A DNA stretch of 64,000 nt from Plantago ovata (taxonomy: Eukaryota; Streptophyta; Magnoliopsida; Lamiales; Plantaginaceae). This document shows, one piece after another, positions 24,719 through 38,140 of this stretch. The stretch lies in assembly GCA_028274465.1 (NCBI GenBank), contig CM051457.1:107383982-107447981 (forward strand). The letters are read 5' to 3'. A program made the translations under genes and the position numbers. Each line of letters opens with the position of its first letter. The first letter of the stretch is position 1. The notes beneath the pieces were generated by a model. That model did not search any database, was not told the origin of the DNA, and worked only from the letters and a program-made list of their open reading frames with translations.

Positions 24719-25073
24719 GAGTGTTTGCAAATACTTTTGAAAGGTAATTTTGGCCTACTTTTGTTAGAAGTTAAAAAAAATTGATTTTAATAAAAAATGG
24801 TGGGTGTTTGATATTTTTATCTAAAAACAGTTTAAAGTCACAGAAGTAGAATCTATAGTGTTTGGTAATTTAATTAAAGCACTTATTTTTAATTTAAAAA
24901 GAATTACGAACTGCTAAAAGCAGGTAAAATCATCAGCTTACATGCTTCTCAGCTTTTGTCGATTACAACCTTTTTTAGTAGAAATTGCAGCAGAATTTGT
25001 AAAATAAAACACTAAAAAACTAATTTTACTACTTCAAAATTACAAAATTAATTTTTTAAGCATTTGCAAACAC
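24719..25073. mobile_element. MITE, third copy of the 9.5-kb family
   Basis: Starts GAGTGTTTGCAAATAC and ends GCATTTGCAAACACC. The interior matches 9518-9883 in the same orientation (GTTAGAAGTT..TTGATTTTAAT, then AGAATTACGAACTGCTAAAAG). It lies between the BTB and EDM2-like genes, about 350 bases upstream of the EDM2 leader. Confidence 0.75.
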
Positions 25074-25259
25074 CGAAAGACCGAGAGGAGAGCACAAGAA
25101 AAAGCGCCAGAAAAGAGACATGACAAGCCAAGAGAACCGGGAAACTAAATGACTGGCCCCACACATATAGCCCCCATCATCTTCTCTAGTCTACAGTAAC
25201 CATACCTTCATGTCCCACACTCTCATTCGAATTGCATTTTTTCCCGTTCAAAAGCCTGC

Positions 25260-25983
25260 TACATCAACAGTACACAAATTCTCTCTCTCTCTTTTTTTTT
25301 TTTTGTTTTCTGAAAACTGTATTCTCTCAATTTTACACGCTAAAAATTGCTCACCGGAACTCAACTCCACCGATATTAGCTTTCGATTGTTCATAATTCA
25401 GCTCCCATTTCTGAAGCCAAACATGTCGCTGCTGCCGTTGATACTAGATAGAGTTTAATTTAACTACACTTCTCAAGGTGAGGAGGAAGAAGAACACGAC
25501 TCGATTTAACCTAACTGCCTTCTCTCCTTTTTAGTACTACTCGTTTAAGTGCCACTTCAGTATCATTTATCACTTGATCTTCGCATTTATTAATTATTAT
25601 TATTTTTTCACTCTCTGAAACCTAATTCCCAAAATGGTTATTACTAATGTGTTTTTTTTTGCCCCTTGTTTGATTTGAGTCCTAAAACATTGGGGGTGGA
25701 GGAGTTGCAATTTAGTAAGTTTTTTCATATGTAACCGTCTCCTTATGTGTATAATTTTTATTCACTTTCCACTTTCTCTTATTATAGTATAAGTTGGTGA
25801 GCAGTTTTCCATATGTTGCTGTTGTTGCTTTTGTGTTAGCTGCAACACATTGGAAAGAAATGTGTATCATTTAACTTGCAAGCGTGTGTTTTGGTATGGT
25901 ATCTTTGCATAGAGGTTGTTGAAATTTTTACTGGAGTTGAGTTTAATGTTTCCATGCGCAGGGAGTTAACTGCATTGAACGTC
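25260..25983 (+). promoter_or_regulatory. EDM2-like 5' leader region with small uORF
   Basis: A CT-rich tract (TCTCTCTCTC followed by poly-T, about 25280-25303) is followed by a short upstream frame at 25423-25458 (MSLLPLILDRV, 11 residues). A leader intron may follow, ending at TGCGCAG (25957-25963), which lies just before the GGAGTTAACTGCATTGAACG stretch preceding the coding ATG at 25984. Exact transcript borders cannot be fixed by eye. Confidence 0.4.
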
Positions 25984-28900
25984 ATGGAATCGTCGGATGA
26001 GGAGGGTGAAATCTTTCCCGATAGCGTGGACAATTATTACTTTGTTAATGGTGTACAAGTGCCAGTGTCATTCTCTGCTCTGCCACTCCAACTGGAGAAT
26101 AGCAAGTTTAAGGCGAAATCGGGAACTGATGGAGATTTGTTTCTGCGAGGAATGGTGGATGGCGGATGCCAGCAAATCTACAAGAAGGCTGTTGCTTGGA
26201 GATTTGATCTGTCGTATGTGTTGCCTGAGATTCAGGTGCTTTTGAGCACAAGCACGAGTCAGGAGAGATGGATAAAGCTCCAAAAACCACGCAAGTGTTA
26301 TGAGGGTGTGGTAAGAACTGTCTTGATATCTGTACAATGTCTGCACTTTATGAAAAGGAACTCAGAGGAGGAGGTGTCTAGGGAAGCCTTGTGGAAACAT
26401 GTGAGGAACACCTTTAGGTGGGTTTTATGGCTAATTGTTTCTACTAGTAGTTTGATGATTCTGCGTTGTCTTGATTAATTTACTTGTCTGTAGTACATAT
26501 GAGGTCATGCCTTCGGAGATTGATCTAGCAGACCACCTGGAATGGATCAAGGGAGCTGCAATGAGGGATAAAGATATCAGTAATGCAAAGGTTTAATATT
26601 CTTATCCACTTTTAGTATCTTGATTAACTTAGAACTGGCAATCCCTGTGTTTAGTTGTATTGTATCTGGGTTATCATCTGTGAGTGTTGAGGCATTTGTT
26701 TGCTTTAGAGTTCGATTTAGACATTGTAACGAATGCTCTAAGTTATGTTTAAATCAACATACACCCTTGCTTGGTTCTCTTCTTGATAGTTTGATCTTCC
26801 TGCAGACCTTGGTCCTTTTGGGTCTAACTCTGTTACTTATAGAAGATTATTAGATTTTTTTAAAGTAATATTCTTGAAGTTTCTACTAGTACTACAAGAT
26901 ACTTGGGTATCCATAAATACCGATAAATTGCTATGTTTTCTTTTGTAATGTCTGAATATAGCTTTTATGTTAACTCGTACTGCTTGTTTTGTGGAGCAGA
27001 ACCTGCACAGTTTTCTAGCTGTGATGTCTGGAAAGCAGAAAACATCTGCTCTGGTCAGTGTGAGGATGCTCTGGCTCTATTGTCATTCAATAATCTTTAG
27101 CAATTTTCTCAATTGAAACTTTCATTCCTATCTTGCAGGTAAAGTGGGCAGAAAAAAAACTTGATTTTATAGTGCCTGATGATCTCCCGCAATGTAATGA
27201 TGGTGATGTTGATGAATACGGCGACGAACTTTTCGACCGTGTTTGTGCTCTGTGTGACGATGGTGGTGATCTTTTGGGGTATGCATTTATGTTAAAAAAT
27301 TTGAGGGATGCATAATTTTTAGTTACTGAGCATGAATTTGTGCAAGTAAACATTGATCTACAGTTTGGCATTCTGTCCGCCTCTCAAAAGGATGAAAGTT
27401 CAACTCTGGGTTACTCTGGAATGCCTAAATCTTTCACAGGATGGTATTTGTTAATTGTGTCCTTTCTCATACCCATTCAGCCATTCCCATCAATCCCTGC
27501 TGTCTTTCCACAAAAATAAAAAAGTGGTGATTATTAGGATTAGAAATAACACAAGAAATCCTATTCACGATGTGCTTATGCTCATTTGTAAAGGAAGCTA
27601 GTAAGTTGTAGCCACCAGAATATTAGTGCCTGAGCGTGCAATAGAAAATGTGTAATAGAACACTTTTCCTTGTATAACTACATGTCAGTTAAATGAGTTA
27701 AGAAAAATAATATTACAATGATGAGGGTGAAATAGTTCCATCTCATCTAAATGCTCAAACTTACAAACAGGTGTGGAATTATTCCATCTATATTGATTAT
27801 TAGTCTAACTCTGCTCGTTTTCTCCCCCACTGGTGGGCTCATATCAACCTTTTTGAGGAGGCCTGTTGAGTGGAAAATTTACTGTGGTTAGAGTTTCCAA
27901 CAGCGGGACTCTGTTACTGTAGATCAGGGCTTGTCAAAGTCGCTGATACCATGTAAGAAGATTGAGTTCACCTCATCTGCACTTTAGAAAATTATAGAGA
28001 GATGTGAAAGTTATTTATATTAAATCTCAACAGAGGGTTCATCATTTTGGGTTTTAATATTCCTGTACAAGAAATCGGAAAACTAGATTTATAATCATAC
28101 CCATAACAGTTGTGCTATGTGATTTTTTTCTTCATCTCAAAGACCAATGTGTATTCAATGAATTTTATGAAGCAGTGTTTGTTTTGATTTGTTAAATCAG
28201 GCTGCTGTTCTGTTTATATGCCCACCCGCTCCCCTAACACACACATACACCCCCCCCCCCCCACAACACAATACTGTGTCATGATTAATATTATTTAGTT
28301 CTTAATGCAGTTGTGAAGGTAGGTGCATAAGATCCTTTCATATGACTGTAGAATCCGGGACCCCCTCATTGTGCGAATCACTTGGTTACAGCAGTAAGGA
28401 AGTTGAAGTATGCACTATATCTTTTGAACCCTCTGTGTATGTCTGGTTATCATTTTCTGCATCTTTGCTTACCATAAAGCGTGTTACTACTAGGCCTATA
28501 TCTACTTCTATAGTTCTATTACACTATATGTGTCTACTCTGAATCTCTGATAAAATATTTGGATGTCTACAGGCAATTCAAACTTTCCTTTGTAATAATT
28601 GCAAACATCAACGGCATCAATGCTTCATATGTGGCATGTTAGGTTCTTCTGATAGATCTTCTGGTGCTGAGGTGAGGTTTAATTGTTGGCATTCACATTT
28701 TAAGATCCTAAAAAGGCCCGGATTCCCCTGATTACTTTTATTACAAGCATAATTCTGAAAATATATAGATACAGCGTGCTTAGATTCTTCACACCACATA
28801 CTTCTCGAAATTGTGAGAAATGACTAATCTGCAGGCCAGGCATGCTAGACAAGCAGACTGTATATACCATGCTTCATTTAATATGAACACTATTCATATG

Positions 28901-31900
28901 CATGCTAGCTGCGTATGAATTTATTAGATAGATTCTTCAGCAGATTTACTTATTCCAATTAGTACTTAAAAGGGCTTTTGTATGTGATTAATATCAATAG
29001 AAAGATTCAATAAAATCTTTAACATCCCTCCCCGTATTTTTTTACAGAAATATTTCATTAACTTTGAATAGATGACCATAACCTGTCATTATTTGTGTTA
29101 TTCTCAGGGTGGAATATTTTGTAAAGTTCTACCTCCCCAAACCAAATCGCCACAATGCCATTTTGTATTTCCCATTTTGTTTGGACTTAATACAACATAT
29201 TAGCCCAATTACTTCATCAACGATAACTTCTACTTTGTTTATCAGTTTCCTTAAACCTTGTGTCCGAAACCATTGTGGCCATTTGGTATGGGATGGAGGT
29301 GTTATGTATTTTTCCTTGGCCTAAGATAGTATGGAAGTGTATGAAGTATAAACAGTTGGAACATTTTCCTCAATGTTGAATTCTTATAGTAATATATACC
29401 TGCAAGTGAATTGTCAGGTATCAGCGGTTTAATTATTTTAATTCTTAAATAAAGGCAAAGATAGTGATGCTATCCATGCTAATTGCCCTTTGAATACTTA
29501 TCTGAACATCAACCTTTTAATTCTTTCTGCATGTATTGTTTCTATGTGAGTAACTTCTCTTGAAGTTAGCAGTTACCCCATGAGTACTGCAGATGATGTT
29601 TTACCTTGTTATGTTTTGGGGTGGAGCTAAAATTTCGTTTTTATTTTTATCTTAAAGGTCTTCCCCTGTGTCTCTGCAACTTGCGGTCATTTCTACCATC
29701 CAGAGTGTGTATCAAAGCGGCTGTTCCCTGATGATCATGTTAAAGCGCACGAATCTCAGAAGAGCATCGAAGGAGGACACTCATTTATTTGTCCTGCTCA
29801 TAAGTGTGTAGTTTGTAAGAAAGGAGAAGACAAAAGTAATGATGCGATGCAATTCGCGATATGCAGACGATGTCCAAAAGTCTATCACCGCAAATGTTTA
29901 CCAAGGTTGCTGTTCAATCTTATGTCAAATTTGTAGTTTTTGTCCGGAAAGATTTTGTAACGGAACTGTTGTCTACTTGTTGAGAATAGTATGACACCTC
30001 CCAGTACTAAGATTTTGATTATTTGACAGGAGTATCTTGTTTGAGGAAGACAAAGAGAAACACATTCCTCAAAGGGCTTGGGAAGGACTATTAACCAAAA
30101 GAATCTTGATATATTGCCGGTATGTTTTCATCCAAATGATTACTACTTGATAAAACTGTATCATTGAATTTCTCTAAATTGTTCAAACGTGTCATACAGG
30201 GATCATAAGCTTTCCCGCACTGTTTACACACCAAAAAGAGATCATTTGCTGTTCCCTGTTGTGTGTGGGAAAAGACTAGGAGAAAAAAGGACCCAACCTT
30301 ATGGGATTCTAGGGACGGATTTACAGAATGGACCAAATGATGATAGCAGAAATGAGAAAAGCCTTGCCCAAAAGGTTTCACGACCGAACGTAAGTTCAGA
30401 TGTACTGTTTCGGAAGGATGTTGTATCTAACCGAGTGAAGCCAAACAATCTAAGAAAAATGGGGAAGAGCAACAAAGATGATCAGTCTTCATCTAGACGG
30501 ACTATGGAAACAGCAGCGCCGCAACATGTACCCCCTGGGAATTTAAGTGCTTCAGAAACTGCAGAAATGAAAAACAAGTGATAACCTGAATCCTTTTGTC
30601 CTCTGTTTCTTCTTCTTCTTTTTTTTTTAAATAATTTTTTTTATATTATCTTACTAAAAACCAAGGATATAAGTACTAATCTTTCCAAAAAAAAAAAAAA
30701 AAAAAACCTAAGCATGTAATGATAAGTGTCCTTTTGCTTTTCAGAATACGTAACTTGATGAAGAATTCATTCAATGAGGCAGAGTTTCTTGAGGAACAGA
30801 GGAGAAAATATGGTCATTCTTATTCCTCAACTTTTGGTGTGGACAAGGCCATTCCAATGGGAAAGGTGGAGTGCTCTGTGGAGGTGCTTTCCCCCTCTCA
30901 GTTTCTTAGTATATTTTATACCTCTATTTAACCTAAAGCTCAAAAAAATTACATGCCTACAATTTACATGTTGGTTTGTGGTAGTTGTCTTCCTTTCATG
31001 GTTTCTTGTTAACTTTGTATATTCTGTCCTGAAGTTGAGCCCTTACAAGCCCTTTCTGTGGCTTCCTGCTTAATGATCAATCATTTAAAATAAGCTAATA
31101 GAGAACATCATTTATTTTTCTGATATACTTGAATGTTATTGGTATTTGCAGGCTATTGAAGCGGCCTTAAAGAAATTGGATGAAGGGGGCTCCATTGATG
31201 ATGCAAAAGCTGTATGTGAACCTGAAGTCTTAATTCAGATGATGAAGTGGAAGGTTAGATCGCTATTATGTATCACTTGCAAACTTCCTTTCCAATTTGA
31301 CTTGTATACGTGTGTTCCTTTACTGGGTTCTGTTCTCAAGCAACCCACCAATTTGCTAATATAATGTAGGCAATAAAATATCTATTTTATTTTTCTATTT
31401 CAACGTTAAGACTCTTTGTAAAATGGTGTTGCAAACAGAAGCTTCATTTGTTTAGAGACTGCTCCCCAAGTCAAGATTATGCTGTCAGCACAATCCATTA
31501 CGTAATAACAATTTGACTTGAATCCATCGTGTTTCCACAACAATATATAAGTCCGTTATCATAAAACTGAGATTTGCAGTATTATCATTTCTATTCGAAC
31601 TCACATATTGCAGCCTTGGATACTCAGTTCAACTGAATTGATAATAATAATAATAATATTAATAATAATAATATTATATTATTATTATTGTTTTTCTTTT
31701 TTTAATTTTATCAAATGCTAAATTTTATTAGCACGTAAAGTTATGTTGATGATGTAACTGTGATCAGGGAAGTCTAGTATTGACATTTTATTTAATTGAT
31801 TTTTTTATTTTTTATTTATTATTATTATTTTTTTTTTGCTTACATTTCGCAGAAGAAGTTGTCAGTTTATCTTGCTCCGTTTCTCCATGGTAATCGCTAT

Positions 31901-34900
31901 ACATCTTATGGTCGTCACTTCACAAATTTGGACAAGCTGAAGCAGGTAAAAGAAGACTACTTCTCCAAACAAGAGTATACATTGTTTGATTTACTTCCAG
32001 TTGATAGTAATTCATAGTTTCATACTAGTCCAAGAATGTACATGTCTGAAAGTGCTTTTAAACTCTCCCTAGTCCCTTAATGCTTCATTAAGTGTCGTCT
32101 GCTATAGATTTATACAATAAAATTCTCTATAGTCATATCCTTGGGATCACAGAAAAGTATCTAACAAAAGAGAGGTTTTTCTGAAATAGAGCTTTTACCT
32201 GGTGGGAAGAAAGAGACTTTTGAAAATTTAACAGAGTTTATATGTTCATTCTTTATTGCTTAGTACAAGCTGAAACACTAGGCGGGTATGTTAAATAAGC
32301 ATTTTCCCTAAAACCAGAGATATGGTAGAAGCACATAGAGATATTATGGAGGAGCTTCATAGACTGTGGAGGATGATAGTACATTAATAAAAAATAAAAA
32401 AAATAAAATAAAAAATCTCAAGAAGCCTTAATGGCAAATTGAAAATGTTTTGATGTTAAAAATAAGTTATCTATTACGTACACCTAAGCTAAAAGATGTG
32501 GCAATAATACTCAAAAGAACTGTAAGTCATTATTGTAAGCAACTTGTATTTTATATAAATCATGCAATGAACCACAACTATATCTTTTGTAACATTATGC
32601 CATTTATGGCTATATGTAGGTGGAATTCTATATGTAGGTGGAATTCTATATGTAGAGAGGAATTCTATATGAAAATGCAGAGTTCATTTATTTTTTATTT
32701 ACAACTGTTCTCGAGTTGGAACCATAAATTTTTATGACTGGTTTATTCTTATATAGAGTGTTTCTGAGAACAGTTTCTCATTTATCAGGCATTAGTTGAA
32801 GCTCAATTTTTTCCCCTCATATGCAGATTGTAAGCATGCTCTGTTGGTATGTCCAGGATGGTGACACGGTAAGAACGGGTTACAGGCTATCCGATTGCCT
32901 GTCGTTTACACATTTCTGTTATTTTATCCATTCTGTATCTGTGCTGTATGTGACTCAGTTTTCTATGGTTATGCATATCTTGAAAAACATACAAAGCAAT
33001 TGCAATTCATTTGTAGCACTTGAAATCTTTGAAATGTACACGAGCTAAATTTAAGTAAATTAATCAAGTGGACAACAAAACCTGTGCATTATGTGTGACC
33101 ATAATTCTTGTTCAGGATGTATACTTTATTTATTTATTTATTTTTTAAGAAAACGGCAAACCTACTTATCCTACTGCTACACTACTTTACCACCTGATAA
33201 CTCAAAATACACCTATAGTGAAGTACTTGACAAGGTGACCACACAACTGTTCTTGTGTTTGAAATATGAGGTATAACTTTGATAGAATCCTTTTAGTCCT
33301 TAGAAAGAGTGACTCCCTTCCCACTTTAAGTATATTCTAAGACGTAAGTGTACAGAGACTCATGGAGGGATCGGTTCTGTCAATTTCCATGTTTGATTGC
33401 TGGGAGGCTGGGACTGTCTACACACAACTCCCCGCCACCCCCCACCCACACAATTACTTTTTATGAAATGGGCAATGAGTAGTATATGCATTAAAATCAT
33501 AATTAGATTACTTTCTCAATCAGGGCAGGCTTATAAATTGGGAAACAAACTAGAATAAACATGAGTGTGTTCCATTAATTGCTTAAAACATGATATCCCC
33601 CTCAAGAGTTATTGACCAACTAAAATGCATCAATTCTCAAGAAAGCTACACTATTGCAGTGATACTGAGCATTAGTGGATCATCACTCCCTAAATTACGT
33701 GGTAACATGACTTCTGATTAGGCAGTCAACAACGGTCACTTCATTGCAAAACATAGAAAAGATTCTTGTGCCTCTAATTTAATGATATACCTAGTTCGAC
33801 TTACAACTTAGCTTTCTTTATCTCTGAAGTTCCTAACGTGTTGAAAAACCTTACAGTTCTCTTCGAGGCTCAGTTCCACAGAGCCAACACATATTTGTCT
33901 TCTTTATTTTTTTTCTTTGGAGATTTTCTATGGCACATTTCCTCATTTAGGGACTTGAATATATTTCGTTTACCCTCGCGCAAGGATCCTTTATCTCCGA
34001 AAGAATGATCTATTGTGCATTTTTTGCTTAAATTAAATTTAATAGAACACTTATCATACCCTCGCGCAAGGATCCTTTATCTCCGAAAGAATGATCTATT
34101 GTGCATTTTTTGCTTAAATTAAATTTAATAGAACTCTTATCTTCTTTCTTTTTTGATTACCTTCCTTGCGTCTTTCCCTGTAAACTGAGATGGAAAATCA
34201 CTGACAAACAAACTCTTGATATGTAAGACAATGGTAAAATGTATAATTTGCTCGTAGTTTGATGGAACTGCAAGGAAATACCTTGTTTAAGGAGTTTTAC
34301 CATGGTCGAGTGACCTTTTACCATCAGCAATCGGTTTCAGACATTACTTATGCACAACAATTTTCATGAAACAGATTGCTGATTTCTGCTGTGGATCAAA
34401 TGATTTTAGTTTGTTGATGAAGGAAAGGCTTGAAATCATGGGAAAACAATGTGACTTCAAAATTTTGATCTCATACAGCCGAAGGTATTGGATCTGTCAC
34501 TTCTGTTTCTCTTTTCATGAAATTTTGTTTCATATGTCCTATTAGTCCCTGACAGCTCTTATGTGTACGTGCTTTCCTGGACCGGATGCATAATGTGTAT
34601 GCTTAAATAATCTGTATTATTTTATTTTGAAAAATTGTAATTTGTTTTTATTTTTGTATTTCTATAGAACTTTTCAAATTTTAGTCCTGGTTTTTAAATA
34701 ATACTATGCCTCACTGTCTCAGAGATTGCACTTGAACTTTCAAATACCCATTTACATTCATAAGCCCCTCCACGTTAAGTTACACACAAAGATGTGAATC
34801 AATTTTCAAACTGAAGCAACTCCAAATAACATAGTGCAGTACGCCTAGTAGCAATTGGGATTAAGTCGCAAAGATGTTGAATTGTCCGAGTACTGAAGTC

Positions 34901-36175
34901 AGCATGCATTCCATGACAATGTTCTATGAGAAATTACATTCGCTATAAAGACTCATAACATGTGCAAAATTGTTAGCTTCTTTTTCTTTTTGGGTCGCAG
35001 TAATAACATGACAATTCCCTATTTGATTCATCACTCATTCACCTGTTTGTATCATTTTCTAGAATGATTTCAATTTTGAGAAAAAGAACTGGATGAGCGT
35101 CGACTTGGATGAATTGCCCGAGGGATCTAACTTGGTAGATTGTGCCCTTCTATTTTCTGTTTCGAAATTCCACCATCTTGGAGCTCGATCATGCTAATTG
35201 AGTTGATTGCATTTTAATCACAGGTCATGGGGCTCAATCCACCATTTAGTCTAGCCAACCAATTCATAAATAAGGCTCTAACATTCCGTCCAAAACTTAT
35301 CATTCTCATAGTTCCCAAGGATACAGAAGGGTATGTGCTGAGGTATAAAGTCATTTGCATGACATATCTTTTCCTTGGTAATAATTATCGTTCTGCTATT
35401 ACAGCTTGGACAGGAAAAGGTATCCTTATGACCTGATATGGAAAGATGACCAAATTTGCTCTGGCAAGGTACATATTGATGCATTGTTATTTGTTTCAAG
35501 GGAAACGTTTGCCGAGTAAAGATAAAATTGATATTGTCTATGCATTTCATTTGTGCCTGGTTAATATTGCTAGATAACTGTGCAATTTGTCCCCTCCATT
35601 AGAGACTTGTAGCCTTCATTTATCAGGAACAACATCTGTGACGTCTTTACAATCGTTCTGTTTTACTTTTTATGAAAAAAATGGACGAAAATTTCTAATG
35701 AGGGGGCAAATCATACAGAACATTGGATAGTTCAATGCATTTTTTCTTCCTTCAATTCTGTTCAAGTTACAGAGAGAAACCTAATGGCTGATCTTCACTG
35801 ACAAATGAATTGAACATGCAAATGTTTCAGTCCTTTTACCTTCCTGGATCCATAGATGTGAATAACCAACAAATGCTGCAATGGAATGTGGATGCTCCGC
35901 CTTTGTACCTGTGGAGTCGACCAGATTGGACTATGAAGCATAGAATGGTGGCTATCAATCAAGGCCACATTACCAGTCAAGAAGTAGTATGCCCTGGAGG
36001 AAGTCAAGGAAGCCAAGATATGGAATGTTCAGAAGGAACTGCTCCTGCTGTCACTAATTATCTGATGGAAGAACATAACGATTGCTATGGTGATTTCTCT
36101 AGTATTGCGAGTGGATACAAAGATATAAATTTCATGCTGGATGATTTACCAGAAGCATCTGGATGGTTTCCATGA
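25984..36175 (+). CDS. EDM2: EDM2-like PHD-finger / methyltransferase-like chromatin protein
   Basis: Arabidopsis EDM2 binds intronic heterochromatin, promotes full-length transcripts of genes such as RPP7 and IBM1, and has PHD fingers and an atypical methyltransferase-like domain. Eighteen coding exons fit: 25984-26417, 26494-26590, 27000-27053, 27139-27278, 28311-28407, 28573-28671, 29658-29905, 30030-30119, 30200-30577, 30745-30883, 31152-31253, 31853-31945, 32827-32868, 34375-34484, 35063-35134, 35224-35330, 35405-35468, 35831-36175. Start MESSDEEGEIFPDSVDNYYF is family-like. Cys/His-rich PHD segments run from about residue 230 (FDRVCALCDDGGDLLGCEGR) to 390 (CRRCPKVYHRKCLP). The methyltransferase-like part has ADFCCGSNDFS at about 673 and GLNPPF at about 735. 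All exon phases agree except exon 14, one base short in the AAAA run at 34459-34462. The corrected protein is about 903 residues, shorter than Arabidopsis EDM2, mainly C-terminally. Confidence 0.9.
27770..28100 (-). mobile_element. Possible LTR/TRIM remnant in EDM2-like intron
   Basis: On the minus strand the sequence reads CTTACATGGTATCAGCGAC near 27940-27958: an LTR-like CA end directly followed by TGGTATCAG, the common primer-binding site for initiator methionine tRNA. No coding part or second LTR is visible. This would be a small remnant in the intron before exon 5. Confidence 0.3.
28249..28262. repeat. Poly-C run
   Basis: A run of about fourteen C, unusual in this AT-rich DNA, lies about 50 bases upstream of EDM2-like exon 5. 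Confidence 0.85.
31639..31690. repeat. (TAA)n / (TTA)n microsatellite
   Basis: AATAATAATAAT runs followed by the complementary ATTATTATT in an EDM2-like intron, a self-complementary low-complexity patch. Confidence 0.85.
32613..32670. repeat. Short tandem repeat, about 17-base unit
   Basis: Three to four copies of TATATGTAGGTGGAATTC and variants lie in an EDM2-like intron. Confidence 0.8.
33120..33245 (-). mobile_element. Partial SINE in EDM2-like intron
   Basis: The segment AAACCTACTTATCCTACTGC..ACTTTACCACCTGATAACTC matches the distal part of the SINE at 57240-57465 (CTAACTATCCTATTCC..CCTTTACCACCTTATAACTC). The T-rich start would be the A-tail in minus orientation. The promoter head is missing, so it is truncated. 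Confidence 0.5.
33971..34142. repeat. 86-base tandem duplication in EDM2-like intron
   Basis: Two adjacent copies, 33971-34056 and 34057-34142, start TACCCTCGCGCAAGGATCC and differ at about one or two positions near their right ends (GAACACTT versus GAACTCTT). Such similarity in intron DNA implies a recent event or an assembly artefact. Confidence 0.9.
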
Positions 36176-37380
36176 CATTTCACGCAGATGAGCTCTAGTT
36201 TTTGTTCCAACAGGATCTCTAATATGTAATCTAAAAAAAGTGTTTAGGCACTTAAGCGGAAAGCGCTGGTTCTCTAACTATCAAGGCTTTTTGATCGTTG
36301 AACATTAGAAACTCTGCTAGCTTTTGTCAGTGGTATTTGAACTGCTTACCACTTAGTCCAGTTAGGTAAACTTTCTTGTATTTATGATCTTGATGCAGTG
36401 ATGTATAGAATGATGCAATGATGGTATATCCATCCTTTACGGTAAGTTTGGATTCTACTCCCTCCCAGAAATCTTTATCCATTACGGTTAGCGCGCAGTT
36501 TAAGAGTAAAGTAGTGTAAATTTAGTTGCAAATTCTCAGGAAAGACGACCTCTAATAAAGACCGTACCATTATGCAATTAACAACAATTGAGTAAAAAAT
36601 TCGGTGACATAAATGTAATAAATAAAACATGAGGTCCTTGTTGTAAATTGCCCTTCTTTCTCTCTTCTAATATACACGGAACAGATCCTTTATTTCTCTT
36701 CTAATATACACGGAAAAGTTAAATAAGATGATGTGTGTGGAGTTGAATGAATGAACTGAGGGTCCTTATATAGGCCTTGATATATAGAGTTAAAATCAAA
36801 GTCGAACTGGATTCGAAAAGGAAAAAGACCGACTCTGACTCTGTTTTGTAAATTTGCAGAAATTTGCCGTAATATAACAAATTTTGATTCAATTGCATTG
36901 CTTGAAAGGCCTTTAGATGACCATGACAACATAGGTGGACTACTGTCGAACAATAGAACGGAATTATAAAACATTGTTAAAAAACGATGATTTGTAAACA
37001 TCAAAACAGAATCGCTCATGTGTGTAACATAATGGCAAGAAAAGAAAAATTTACAAGAGAGGATAAATGAATTGAAAATCGTACATTACAGAATTATATT
37101 GAAAAACAATATCCCACAGACATACACTCATAATCATACATTTGAAAGAAAAAATTGCTACATCTGCAAACTCATCCAGCAACATGTATTGCTGTGACAG
37201 ATTATTTAATGAAAGTTACAATGGGGGAGGAGTAATTGAACACAGGGGACTGGTGGTAAACTGAATTTCGAATACACACATAGTTAACTAAAATACGGGG
37301 TGCATCACAAGGCCAACTACTAATGGTAAACACTAAACACACACATATGTAATCCAATGAAAGGAAGTAGCCCAGAAGCA
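36176..37380. other. Interval between EDM2-like and Myb/SANT-like genes
   Basis: Holds the EDM2-like 3' untranslated region, a lone Stowaway-like end (CTCCCTCCCAGAAATC at 36459), and a direct duplication of about 30 bases (TTTCTCTTCTAATATACACGG near 36658 and 36690). No coding exon was recognised. Confidence 0.5.
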
Positions 37381-37381
37381 T

Positions 37382-38071
37382 TCAAACAGAGGTAGGGGTA
37401 GATGGATTACTTATGTCACCATCATCAACCGATTCACCTCCATGAACAGCTAGGTATTCGGAGGAGATTGTAGCACAACGACCGCAGGTGAAGATGTTAC
37501 GGAGGAGAGTATACATTGGCTCACCTCTAGCTCGAAGGTTGCGCTCAAGCATTGTTTCATTCTGTTTCAGAAAAAGAAAATAATAACTTAAATAAGACAA
37601 TGGGAGTAGAAGGATGCCCGTGTTATCAGTTTAATAGAAAACGTGGGCTGGAAGAGAATTAAATGAAACATATTGTTGCACGAGGATGAGGAAGTACATT
37701 GACCTAGTTAGTAGAAGATAGGATCTTACCCTCCTATCCAAAAACTTCCAGTAGTTTCGAGTGACATGGACGCGATTACTCCGTACATCGTAAACAACTC
37801 CATGTTGGTTAATGAAGGCTTTAAATCGCATGTACTTCTTGAGGATGAATGAAAGCGATTTGATTAGGGAGTGAATGGTCACTGGTTTACGAAGAACATC
37901 ACGTATACTAACACAGGAACTTCTCAAGGCAGACATCAAATATGGCATGCGGCTTAGTCTGTGCCTACATGCAGCGCTGTCAAGCAGCCTAACAAGTAGA
38001 ATGTCCTCGTCTTTCGTCCACCCAGCAAGTGAGTACTTCCTCCTGTCTATATTATTGAGTGACAGTGCCAT
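37382..38071 (-). CDS. Small Myb/SANT-like domain protein
   Basis: Two coding exons, 38071-37730 and 37561-37382, join in frame to 173 residues. The N-terminal part has the Myb/SANT-like layout found in many plant proteins related to the DNA-binding partner of PIF/Harbinger transposases: a tryptophan start (WTKDEDILLVRLL), then a helix with KSLSFILKKYMRFKAFI, HGVVYDVRSNRVHVTRNYWK, and the trailing EPMYTLLRNIF. The middle of the domain is shorter and less conserved than usual. No transposase partner lies nearby, and it ends about 70 bases from the start of the Ty3 remnant at 38141. A second in-frame ATG upstream (38137) would add 22 residues; the 38071 start was chosen because MALSLNNIDRRKYSLAGW leads directly into the domain. 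It may be domesticated or decaying. Confidence 0.6.
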
Positions 38072-38140
38072 TGCTGGTAAACATATAAAACAATTTAGAT
38101 GGACGACAAGAAAAGGTTTGACAACATTCAAAACCAAAAA

